NCBI GenBank assembly: GCA_937880795.1
Contig: CALGRQ010000258.1
Coordinates: forward strand, 1-6,135
Reading direction: 5' to 3'
DNA length: 6,135 nt
From: an uncultured Dyadobacter sp.
GTDB lineage: Bacteria > Bacteroidota > Bacteroidia > Cytophagales > Spirosomataceae
This document shows, piece after piece, positions 1 to 6,135 of the stretch. How positions within the stretch are numbered: position 1 is the first letter of the stretch; each line of letters opens with the position of its first letter. The position numbers and the translations under genes are program-made. Under the pieces are notes generated by a model. It had not been told where the DNA came from and made no database searches. It saw nothing but the letters and a program-made list of their open reading frames with translations.

Positions 1-493
1 GGGCTTCCAGAAAAAAGTGAGCGTAGGTAACAGACAGATTCATATACTCCGGTGCGTGGTGCGTTGAATGCAGACACCAGAAGAGCCTGACTTTATGCCC
101 AAGATAATGATAAACAAAATGTGCTAGCTCCCAAACAATGTACCCATATATAAACCAGTACCAGGTAAGTTCTGTCTTAAAGATGGCATAAGGCTCAAAA
201 AGACCGATACATAGTGCCACCATAGCGATGGAAATAAATCGGGATATAAACCTGTTGAATATGTAGGTGAAAAGAGAGATTTTATATTGTGAAAACGTAT
301 ACCTCCGATAAAACAAACTCCGTATGATTTCAATTACGAGAAGAATGGGAATGAATGGCCCGGCCACAGCCTGAATTCCTTTGAGTGTCAGGAGTGCTTC
401 GTAATTCTCTGTTTTGATTATTTCCAGCAGGGCATGATAACCGAAAAAGCCTGTTATTTCCTTGTAAATGGTTTCGAGAAACTCCATATTCAT
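1..493 (-). CDS. Fatty acid hydroxylase / sterol desaturase family protein, C-terminus beyond the window
   Basis: The minus-strand frame is open from the ATG at 493 to the window edge, giving 164 codons with no stop. The protein is an integral membrane protein: hydrophobic stretches lie at about residues 43-62, 86-104 and 110-128. They are followed by the first two histidine clusters of the FA_hydroxylase superfamily, H129-x3-H133 and H142-x2-H145-H146, separated by the conserved [LF]W (F138-W139) and followed by the usual N-L (N152-L153). These clusters bind the di-iron centre that hydroxylates or desaturates lipids in the membrane; the third cluster would lie past base 1. The actual substrate cannot be told from this part: sterol, carotenoid, fatty acid and ether-lipid enzymes share the fold. 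A second in-frame ATG at 487 is an equally possible start; neither has a Shine-Dalgarno sequence. The gene is divergent from the carboxypeptidase gene at 709. Family is fairly sure, substrate unknown. Confidence 0.85.
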   Translation of the reverse strand, partial: MNMEFLETIYKEITGFFGYHALLEIIKTENYEALLTLKGIQAVAGPFIPILLVIEIIRSLFYRRYTFSQYKISLFTYIFNRFISRFISIAMVALCIGLFEPYAIFKTELTWYWFIYGYIVWELAHFVYHYLGHKVRLFWCLHSTHHAPEYMNLSVTYAHFFLEA

Positions 494-708
494 TCAGGTT
501 TAGAGGTCGTATAATTGGTCAGGAATATTGAGAAAAACACTCCGGTAATTGACTTACGGTCGATGGTACGTATTCACAAAAACCGACACCATCCTGGTTA
601 CTTCCGTAGCCTGCACTTTTGTGTTTGTTACGCACAATCTCATCAATTTATGTTATTTTTCGAATTATTTGAAATCCTGTTTATTGTTAACAATCTGTTG
701 TAATTTCT
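494..708. other. Divergent intergenic region, no gene seen
   Basis: These 215 bases separate two divergently transcribed genes and must hold at least the start signals of both. The right half (about 640-708) is clearly richer in A and T than the coding sequence around it. I searched both strands for the Bacteroidota promoter pattern (TTG, then TAnnTTTG about 17-23 bases later) and found no convincing match. Two overlapping short open frames here give Cys/Phe/His-rich peptides with no family resemblance and are treated as chance. Weak inverted repeats are present (CACAAAA at 575-581 with TTTTGTG at 617-623) but are too short and far apart to name as a site. Confidence 0.6.
683..694. repeat. 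12-base perfect palindrome ahead of the carboxypeptidase start
   Basis: ATTGTTAACAAT reads the same on both strands and lies 14 bases upstream of the ATG at 709, where an operator could act. The palindrome is certain; a regulatory role is only inferred. A perfect 12-base palindrome is expected about once in 4 kb by chance, so position is its only special merit. Confidence 0.35.
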
Positions 709-2265
709 ATGTTAAAGAAAGTATTTTTTTGTATTCTACTCATGATGGGATTGTGCCCTGTATATTCTCAAAATAGTGGAGAGAAGCAAAAGGTAAAAGA
801 GGAGAATTTGAAGGCTGATAAACCGAGTGATGAAAAAAGGAAGGAGTCCTCGCGTATTCTTCAAAATGACAAGCAGATTACAACGAAAAGTGAAGTAACC
901 ATAAAAGGACAGAAGGTCCCCTATAAGGTAACGGTAGGCAGTTTGCCGGTTTGGAATGATGAGGGGCAGGAAATTGCCGGTGTGTTTTTTAATTATTTCG
1001 AGCGGACCGATGTCGCGAATCAAAGCGCAAGGCCGCTTATATTTTCATTCAATGGTGGACCGGGTACGGCCTCGGTCTGGATGATGATTGGTTATACCGG
1101 GCCGCGTATATTGAATGTAGACGATGAAGGGTATCCGATTCAGCCATATGGCATGAAGGATAATCCAAACTCGATACTGGATGTGGCAGATATCGTGTAT
1201 ATAGATCCGGTGAATACAGGATTTTCCCGTATGGCGAATAAGGATGTTTCCGGAAAGCAGTTCTTTGGTGTAAAGGCTGATATTAAATATCTGGCCGACT
1301 GGATTGAAACCTTCTTAATTCGTTACAATCGTTGGGCTTCTCCAAAATATCTGGTGGGGGAAAGCTATGGTACCACACGGGTATCGGGCTTAGCCATGGA
1401 ATTGCAAAATAGCCACTGGATATACTTAAATGGCGTTGTTTTGGTTTCCCCTACAGAGCTTGGACTGGAACGTACGGGGCCGGTTGATGGTGCATTGCGT
1501 TTACCATATTTTGCGGCTACGGCATGGTATCACAAGGCATTAGCCGCCGACCTGCAACAGAAGGATTTAACAGACATGCTACCCGAAGTGGAGAAGTTTA
1601 CGGTGGATGAGTATATACCGGCTCTGGCAATGGGAGGTACTTTAAGTGAAGCTAAAAGAAAGGATATTATTGCCAAGGTAGCGCGATATTCTGGTTTGTC
1701 AGAAAAAGCGGTGAGTCAGCAAAACCTGGAAATCCCCTTTGACTTCTTTTGGAAAGATTTATTAAGAGATAAGGGGTATACGGTGGGGCGCCTGGATTCG
1801 CGGTATCGGGGTATTGACCATAAGGATGCAGGAGAGCAACCGGATTATAATGCGGAACTTACTTCCTGGTTACATTCCTTCACGCCAGCCATTAATATGT
1901 ATCTGCGAGAAGAATTGAAGTATAAAACCGACTTGCGTTACTTCATGTTTGGACCCGTGCATCCATGGGATAGAAGCGGTGATAAAACCGGAGAAAATCT
2001 GCGTGACGCTATGTTGCAGAATCCCTATCTGCATGTTCTGGTTCAATCTGGTTACTATGACGGCGCTTGCGATTACTTCAATGCGAAATATAACCTATGG
2101 CAAATGGATCGTGGGGGCAAACTGAAAGACCGCATGGACTGGGTAGGATATCGTAGTGGGCATATGATGTATCTCAGAAAGCCGGACATCGCCGCAAGCA
2201 ATGAGGATTTGAGAAAATTCATTCAGAAAACTACGGTTAAAAAAGATCAACCTGCCAAATATTAG
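709..2265 (+). CDS. Secreted serine carboxypeptidase, peptidase family S10
   Basis: This 518-residue protein carries the S10 signatures in order. N115-GGPG (115-119) supplies the oxyanion hole and carboxylate-binding Asn. The D-x-P-x-N-T-G-F-S segment lies at 166-173. The nucleophile elbow GESYG (217-221) has Ser219 as catalytic serine. The SGYYD segment (447-451) gives Asp451, and SGHMMY (483-488) gives His485. The triad is therefore complete, and the enzyme is expected to remove C-terminal residues from peptides, in S10 enzymes usually best at acidic pH. Residues 1-20 form a signal peptide (Lys-Lys, hydrophobic core, VYS before Gln21), so it is exported to the periplasm or beyond. A Lys/Glu-rich, probably disordered linker follows (about 23-60). 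The GESYGTTR form, rather than the GESYGG of yeast carboxypeptidase Y, is as I recall it in bacterial S10 proteins. No Shine-Dalgarno sequence precedes the ATG, but the signal peptide begins exactly there, which supports this start. Natural substrate unknown. Confidence 0.93.
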   Translation: MLKKVFFCILLMMGLCPVYSQNSGEKQKVKEENLKADKPSDEKRKESSRILQNDKQITTKSEVTIKGQKVPYKVTVGSLPVWNDEGQEIAGVFFNYFERTDVANQSARPLIFSFNGGPGTASVWMMIGYTGPRILNVDDEGYPIQPYGMKDNPNSILDVADIVYIDPVNTGFSRMANKDVSGKQFFGVKADIKYLADWIETFLIRYNRWASPKYLVGESYGTTRVSGLAMELQNSHWIYLNGVVLVSPTELGLERTGPVDGALRLPYFAATAWYHKALAADLQQKDLTDMLPEVEKFTVDEYIPALAMGGTLSEAKRKDIIAKVARYSGLSEKAVSQQNLEIPFDFFWKDLLRDKGYTVGRLDSRYRGIDHKDAGEQPDYNAELTSWLHSFTPAINMYLREELKYKTDLRYFMFGPVHPWDRSGDKTGENLRDAMLQNPYLHVLVQSGYYDGACDYFNAKYNLWQMDRGGKLKDRMDWVGYRSGHMMYLRKPDIAASNEDLRKFIQKTTVKKDQPAKY

Positions 2266-2281
2266 CGTATCAGTATATGCT
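2264..2281 (+). other. Weak hairpin overlapping the carboxypeptidase stop codon
   Basis: AGCGTAT at 2264-2270 pairs with ATATGCT at 2275-2281 (seven pairs, one of them G-U) around a four-base loop. It begins inside the TAG stop codon at 2263-2265. No run of T follows, so it is not an intrinsic terminator by the usual rule. It could stabilise the end of the message or be chance. Without a terminator here, read-through from the carboxypeptidase gene into the SpmA-SpmB gene 75 bases downstream remains possible. Confidence 0.25.
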
Positions 2282-2340
2282 GGCAGTAGTAACTTATTAA
2301 CTATAATTGATTCACTTACTCAGTACCACCTAAACGGCCC

Positions 2341-3579
2341 ATGGCATTAAACTACATATTCGTAGGTTTTTTTGTGATTGCTTTTGTCATTGCAACACTA
2401 AAATTTATTATTACCGGTGATGTGCAAACCTTTAAAGCCATTACAGAAGGAATGCTTGACATGGCCAAAATTGCCGTGATGGATATTGCTTTACCACTCA
2501 CGGGTGTCATGACTTTCTTTTTAGGGGTACTGAACGTAGGGGAGAAGGCAGGGATTATCAATGCGTTGGCTCGTTTTATCGGTCCGTTTTTTAACAAATT
2601 ATTTCCGGAAGTGCCGAAAGATCATCCCGCCAATGGACAAATGATCATGAACTTTTCGGCCAATATGTTGGGGCTGGATAATGCCGCTACGCCATTTGGA
2701 CTCAAAGCGATGCAAAGTTTACAGGAATTAAATCCTAGTAAAGACACTGCTTCCAATGCCCAAATTATGTTTTTGGTGTTGCACACCTCAGGTTTACAGA
2801 TTATCCCACTCTCCATCATTGCGCAACGAGCTATCTTGGGGGCAAGTAGTCCATCCGATATATTTATACCTTGTGTGGTTGGTACTTATGTTACAACGGT
2901 GGCTGCAATGCTCATAACAGCGGCCTGGCAGCGGACTAATTTGTTCAATAAATCCGTCATGCTAGGACTTGGCTCTGTCACCACCATTATGGGTTTGCTA
3001 CTGTGGTATCTTTCGGGCTTGCCCAAGGAGCAGATCGAAACCATATCCATTGTTACGGGCAATTCTATATTATTGATGGTAGTTGCCGGCTTTCTTTTTT
3101 GGGGGCTCGTCAAGAAAGTGAACGTGTTCGATACGTTCATTGAAGGGGCCAAAGCCGGTTTTACAACAACTGTTACAGTTATACCTTACTTGGTTGGGTT
3201 ATTAGTGGCTATTAGTGCGTTTCGTAGCTGTGGTGCGATGGATTATGTTATTGATTTCTTGAAATGGATATTCTCCTTTTCCGGATTTAATACGGATTTT
3301 ACAGATGCGTTACCGGTTGCACTGATGAAACCTTTGAGCGGAAGTGGGGCCCGGGCCTTGATGATCGATGCGATGAAGGAGTTTGGGCCTGACTCATTTG
3401 TAGGTCGTTTGGTTTGTATTTTTCAAGGTTCGGCCGATACCACTTTGTATATTGTAGCATTGTATTTTGGTTCGGTAGGTATAAAAAATACCCGCTATGC
3501 CATTGTTGCCGGTCTCATGGCTGATCTCATTGGGGTACTGGCAGGTATATGGTTGGGGTATCTGTTTTTTCATTCGTAA
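2341..3579 (+). CDS. SpmA-SpmB fusion: nucleoside recognition domain membrane protein
   Basis: This 412-residue protein is mostly hydrophobic, with about nine candidate membrane segments (near 4-24, 46-66, 144-164, 174-196, 206-226, 236-257, 275-296, 355-378 and 386-410). Residues 1 to about 198 match spore maturation protein A, with the hallmark NMLGLDNAATPFGLKAM at 108-124. Residues from about 235 match spore maturation protein B, with MKPLSGSGAR (329-338) and the GSADTTLY...YFGSVGI stretch (363-381). Each half carries one nucleoside-recognition (Gate) domain: 37-85 and 268-312 have parallel layouts, starting with E-G and ending in a hydrophobic helix. In Bacillus, SpmA and SpmB are separate proteins needed for spore-core dehydration; in non-spore-formers such as Bacteroidota the role is unknown, and transport of a small molecule is an inference from the fold. 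Length equals the sum of the two Bacillus proteins plus a short linker. The ATG at 2341 has no Shine-Dalgarno sequence. A terminator follows 32 bases after the stop. Confidence 0.9.
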   Translation: MALNYIFVGFFVIAFVIATLKFIITGDVQTFKAITEGMLDMAKIAVMDIALPLTGVMTFFLGVLNVGEKAGIINALARFIGPFFNKLFPEVPKDHPANGQMIMNFSANMLGLDNAATPFGLKAMQSLQELNPSKDTASNAQIMFLVLHTSGLQIIPLSIIAQRAILGASSPSDIFIPCVVGTYVTTVAAMLITAAWQRTNLFNKSVMLGLGSVTTIMGLLLWYLSGLPKEQIETISIVTGNSILLMVVAGFLFWGLVKKVNVFDTFIEGAKAGFTTTVTVIPYLVGLLVAISAFRSCGAMDYVIDFLKWIFSFSGFNTDFTDALPVALMKPLSGSGARALMIDAMKEFGPDSFVGRLVCIFQGSADTTLYIVALYFGSVGIKNTRYAIVAGLMADLIGVLAGIWLGYLFFHS

Positions 3580-3611
3580 AAAACAGACAAATTACCCTTT
3601 ACCTAGATATG

Positions 3612-3644
3612 CAACCGTCCGTATAAAATGGATGGTTGTTTTTT
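3612..3644 (+). terminator. Rho-independent terminator after the SpmA-SpmB gene
   Basis: CAACCGTCC (3612-3620) pairs with GGATGGTTG (3630-3638), nine pairs including one G-U. Two more pairs (G-U, T-A) can extend the stem inward, leaving the loop ATAAA (3623-3627). Six T follow immediately at 3639-3644. Stem and T-tract have the classic form for the plus strand. It ends the upstream unit and isolates it from the efflux genes. Confidence 0.85.
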
Positions 3645-3663
3645 AGGGCAACATGTAATATTG
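3636..3663 (+). promoter_or_regulatory. Possible promoter of the TolC-adaptor operon
   Basis: TTG at 3636-3638 and TAATATTG at 3656-3663 are 17 bases apart and resemble the Bacteroidota primary sigma pattern (TTG, TAnnTTTG) with one mismatch in the downstream box. Its position fits, since a new transcript must begin after the terminator at 3612-3644 and before the ATG at 3684. The upstream element would lie inside the terminator's stem and T-tract, and the leader would be only about 15 bases. This is a weak match made by eye; the true promoter could lie further upstream, with partial read-through. Confidence 0.3.
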
Positions 3664-3683
3664 ATCAACAAACTTATCCAGCA

Positions 3684-5177
3684 ATGACTAAATCGTTACG
3701 AAAATCTGTACTTATCGCTTGTATAGTAGCCGGATTTGCCTCTTTAGAAACTGTTTGTGCGCAAACCAAAGTTGAACAGGCACCTCATACTTATTCGCTT
3801 GAAGATTGTATACGGATAGCCCTGACCAACAATCCCCAGATTAAGATTTCGGAATTGCAGGTAAAAACCAGTGAAAATGCGTTACAACAATCGCGCTGGC
3901 AGCGTTGGCCTAGTCTCAATTTTAGCGCAGGACAGGGGTTTAGTTCTGGACGGAACATCGACCCGTATACCAACAACTACGTGCAGCAAAGTGTAAGTTC
4001 GAGTAACTATCAGTTGGGTTCGTCGGTGGTTTTATTTAACGGGTTCCAGTTGCAAAATGCCGTAAAGAGAAACGACGTGAATGTGAAAGCGAGCCAGAAG
4101 GATCTGGATGCGGCACGTAACGACATTATGCTCAATATTGCCCTGTCTTATCTTCAGGTGATCACCAATGAAGAATTAATAGAAGTGGCACAGCGCCAGG
4201 TGGATGCCTCCAACTTACAAGTTGGACGAACCGCTAAACTAGTAGAAGCCGGCACATTGGCCGAAAGTAATTTGCTGGATTTAAAGGCACAACTTGCCAA
4301 TGATGAACTTACGCTGGTAAACGCACAGAACAACTTGGAAACAGCTAAGTTAAATCTGAAGCAGTTTATGAATATGCCTGGCAGTGAACAGATTAATGTG
4401 GTAAAAGTGCCTGTTAAAGATCCTGGTTTACAGCCATATGATGCCTCAATTCAGGAAATTTATGACGTTGCCATTGGTAATTTACCTCAGATGAAAGCGG
4501 CCGAATTACGTATAGAATCAGCGCGTCGAAATATTGAAATCGCAAAAGGAGCCGGTATGCCTTCTTTGTCGTTAAGTGGAGGCATGGGAACTGCCTTCTC
4601 TAGTGTTGCGCCCAAGCAGCGATTTGTGTCAGATGGAACAGGTAGTACAACGGTGGATGTTCCATCAACGACCAGTTTTGTAACCTACGGAGGTGTGACT
4701 GTTCCTGTTATCCAAAGAGTTACTACACCCAATGGCCAACTTCAGGATTTTGGGTATTTCAATCAATTGGATGGTAACAGGAATACGTCCGTTAGTTTAA
4801 GCTTACGGATTCCTATTTTTAACCAATTTCAGGTGAAATATAATGTATCCAATGCGAAAATTCAGCAGATGAATGCGCAATACCAATCGCAGCAAGTACA
4901 GCTAAATATTCGCAAAAATGTGGAGCAGGCTTATATCGATATGAATAATTCGGCGAAACGTTATTCCGCTACGGCTAATCAGGTACAAGCACTCAATGAA
5001 GCATTTCGTGTGGCACAGGTTCGGTTTGATGTGGGTGCCATCAATTCTGTGGAATATAATATAGCCAAAGCCAATCTGGATCGTGCCAATTCTAACCTGA
5101 TCCAAACCAAATATGACTATGTTTTCCGCACCAAAATTCTAGATTTCTATATGAACAGACCTTTGTCTGACTTTTAA
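3684..5177 (+). CDS. TolC-family outer-membrane efflux channel protein
   Basis: From the ATG at 3684 the protein has 497 residues. It begins with a clear signal peptide (K4, R6, K7, then a hydrophobic core to about residue 20, cleavage likely after VCA26). An in-frame TTG at 3636 would add 16 residues before the signal peptide and would start inside the terminator, so it is rejected. The mature protein shows the two-fold TolC repeat: SLEDCIRIALTNNPQI (38-53) and SIQEIYDVAIGNLPQM (255-270) begin the two halves. Each is followed by long alpha-helical, Gln/Asn/Ala-rich coiled-coil stretches and a beta hairpin. VVLFNGFQ (115-122) and RIPIFNQFQ (375-383) are the matching strand-to-helix turns. Trimers form a channel across the outer membrane and periplasm for tripartite pumps. 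The second surface loop (about 303-367) is long and rich in Thr, Val and Ser. The adaptor gene starts 60 bases downstream without a terminator, so the two are probably one operon. Export substrate unknown. Confidence 0.93.
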   Translation: MTKSLRKSVLIACIVAGFASLETVCAQTKVEQAPHTYSLEDCIRIALTNNPQIKISELQVKTSENALQQSRWQRWPSLNFSAGQGFSSGRNIDPYTNNYVQQSVSSSNYQLGSSVVLFNGFQLQNAVKRNDVNVKASQKDLDAARNDIMLNIALSYLQVITNEELIEVAQRQVDASNLQVGRTAKLVEAGTLAESNLLDLKAQLANDELTLVNAQNNLETAKLNLKQFMNMPGSEQINVVKVPVKDPGLQPYDASIQEIYDVAIGNLPQMKAAELRIESARRNIEIAKGAGMPSLSLSGGMGTAFSSVAPKQRFVSDGTGSTTVDVPSTTSFVTYGGVTVPVIQRVTTPNGQLQDFGYFNQLDGNRNTSVSLSLRIPIFNQFQVKYNVSNAKIQQMNAQYQSQQVQLNIRKNVEQAYIDMNNSAKRYSATANQVQALNEAFRVAQVRFDVGAINSVEYNIAKANLDRANSNLIQTKYDYVFRTKILDFYMNRPLSDF

Positions 5178-5237
5178 TCTAAACTGGTGAACTAGTAAGT
5201 TACCTATTGCAAAGCAAACGTTAAATCAAAAGAATAT

Positions 5238-6135
5238 ATGGCGCGTAAATCTTCTAATCGAATATGGTGGATCACCGGAGGTGTATTGTTGCTGCTGGTA
5301 GCTGGATTATTCGGTGCCAAGCAAGCCGGATTAATCGGGAAGCCTAAAACTACGGAGGTGGAGTACGCAACCGTAAAGCGAAATGATATTATAGAGAGAG
5401 TAACTGCTTCGGGAAAGGTGCAACCGGAAGTTGAAGTGAAGTTAAGTCCGGACGTTTCCGGGGAAATAATTAGTCTCAATGTAGCTGAGGGCGATTCCGT
5501 GGTTAAAGGACAATTGTTGTTAAAAATTCGTCCAGATAATTATGAGTCGTTAATGGCCCGGGCACAGGCCTCGGTGAATTCAAGTAAAGCCAATTACGAG
5601 CAAACAAAGGCCATGGTGTTGCAGGCTGAGTCGCGGTTGATTCAGGCCAAGGCAAATTACGAGAGGAATAAAAAACTGTTCAATGATAAGGTTATTTCAG
5701 CATCTGATTTTGAAACTTTTGATTCGAACTATGCCGTAGCACAGCAAGACGTAGCCTCGGCCAAAGCCAATGTTTCGGCGGCTTTGTTTAATATTAAAAA
5801 TGCCGAGGCTGGTATGCGCGACGCAGCTGAAAACTTAAGAAAAACGACCATTTTTGCGCCGGTTAGCGGGATTATTTCTTTGCTTAATGTGGAGGTTGGA
5901 GAACGTGTGGTGGGAACATCGCAAATGGCTGGAACGGAAATGATGCGTATAGCCAATCTTAGTAATATGGAAGTGCGCGTGAATGTTAACGAAAACGACA
6001 TCGTACGCGTGTCCATTGGTGATACGGCCGAGATTGATGTGGATGCATATAGCGCTTCGGGCCGGAAATTTAAAGGTATTGTAAAAGAGATCGCTAACAC
6101 CGCCGCTGGTTTAGCTTCGGCCACCAGCACGTCGC
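5238..6135 (+). CDS. Periplasmic adaptor (MacA/HlyD, membrane fusion protein) of an efflux pump, C-terminus beyond the window
   Basis: The frame from the ATG at 5238 is open for 299 codons to the window edge. Residues 10-31 form one hydrophobic N-terminal anchor (preceded by R3, K4, R8), placing the rest in the periplasm. A first lipoyl half follows (about 66-97, with SGEIISLNVAEGDSVVKGQ at 74-92). Next is an Ala/Gln/Asn-rich alpha-helical hairpin (about 99-200) that would meet the TolC tip, then the second lipoyl half (about 203-240, APVSGIISLLNVEVGERV at 207-224). The beta-barrel starts about 243 and is cut off. This domain order is that of MacA-like adaptors, which link an inner-membrane ABC or RND transporter to TolC. 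A membrane-spanning N-terminal anchor rather than a lipobox, and the TolC gene immediately upstream, favour an ABC (MacB-like) partner; that gene is not in the window. No Shine-Dalgarno sequence precedes the start, but the anchor helix begins just after it, so the start is likely right. Confidence 0.92.
   Translation, partial: MARKSSNRIWWITGGVLLLLVAGLFGAKQAGLIGKPKTTEVEYATVKRNDIIERVTASGKVQPEVEVKLSPDVSGEIISLNVAEGDSVVKGQLLLKIRPDNYESLMARAQASVNSSKANYEQTKAMVLQAESRLIQAKANYERNKKLFNDKVISASDFETFDSNYAVAQQDVASAKANVSAALFNIKNAEAGMRDAAENLRKTTIFAPVSGIISLLNVEVGERVVGTSQMAGTEMMRIANLSNMEVRVNVNENDIVRVSIGDTAEIDVDAYSASGRKFKGIVKEIANTAAGLASATSTS

Noticed and set aside
124..333. A 69-codon minus-strand open frame
   Set aside because: It lies inside the hydroxylase gene on the same strand in another frame; the hydroxylase frame has the conserved histidine clusters.
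515..776. Two overlapping plus-strand open frames (515-703 and 549-776) in the intergenic region
   Set aside because: Peptides are Cys/Phe/His-rich with no family resemblance, overlap each other in different frames, and the second runs into the signal-peptide region of the carboxypeptidase gene out of frame.
2302..2309. TATAATTG as a promoter box for the SpmA-SpmB gene
   Set aside because: One mismatch to TAnnTTTG, but no TTG lies at the required distance upstream; the same eight bases also occur at 510-517 with no gene to serve.
3095..3105. Adjacent runs of T and G inside the SpmA-SpmB gene as a phase-variation tract
   Set aside because: The runs are only six and five bases long, and the frame is intact through a conserved membrane segment; similar seven-T runs occur near 724 and 2368 without sign of switching.
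3636..3683. TTG start adding 16 residues to the TolC protein
   Set aside because: It begins inside the terminator stem and T-tract, and the signal peptide begins properly at the ATG at 3684.
5186..5204. Hairpin between the TolC and adaptor genes (GGT, bulged G, AACT, loop, AGTTACC)
   Set aside because: Seven pairs with a bulge and no T-tract after it; too weak to call a terminator, so the two genes are treated as one operon.
5729..6130. A 133-codon minus-strand open frame
   Set aside because: It is the reverse shadow of the adaptor gene, whose plus-strand frame carries clear lipoyl and coiled-coil segments.
1..6135. Search for a novel defence, mobile or RNA-based system
   Set aside because: No direct-repeat array, transposase, integrase, terminal inverted repeats, structured RNA or unexplained long stretch was seen; all long stretches are accounted for by recognised families.

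Overview
The window looks like a stretch of ordinary chromosome from a member of the Bacteroidota. Several points suggest this: a moderate GC content that feels like the mid 40s per cent (estimated by eye); no AGGAGG-type Shine-Dalgarno sequence ahead of any of the five visible starts; a TolC-family protein with the loop and strand style typical of that phylum; and a fused SpmA-SpmB protein in a setting with no other sporulation genes. I cannot place it below phylum. A Cytophagales- or Chitinophagales-like organism is a guess.

Layout, left to right. On the minus strand, bases 1-493 hold the first 164 codons of a membrane-bound di-iron fatty acid hydroxylase / sterol desaturase family protein, cut by the window edge. 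A 215-base intergenic region (494-708) separates it from divergent plus-strand genes; it holds a 12-base perfect palindrome just ahead of the next start but no clear promoter. Bases 709-2265 encode a secreted serine carboxypeptidase of family S10 with a complete catalytic triad. After 75 bases, 2341-3579 encodes a nine-or-so-helix membrane protein that joins SpmA and SpmB (two nucleoside-recognition 'Gate' domains) in one chain. A convincing Rho-independent terminator at 3612-3644 closes this unit.

A new unit follows directly. Bases 3684-5177 encode a TolC-family outer-membrane efflux channel with a signal peptide. Sixty bases later (5238 to the right edge, no stop) comes a MacA/HlyD-type periplasmic adaptor anchored by an N-terminal helix. 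With no terminator between them, these are most likely co-transcribed as the outer-membrane and periplasmic parts of a tripartite efflux pump. The inner-membrane transporter, probably MacB-like ABC proteins, would be expected just beyond the window.

I found no mobile element, CRISPR array, tRNA, rRNA or recognisable riboswitch, and no clear sign of a previously undescribed system. The points most worth a second look are the long, Thr/Val-rich insertion in the second surface loop of the TolC protein, the SpmA-SpmB fusion in an apparent non-spore-former, and the tight terminator-to-gene junction at 3612-3684.
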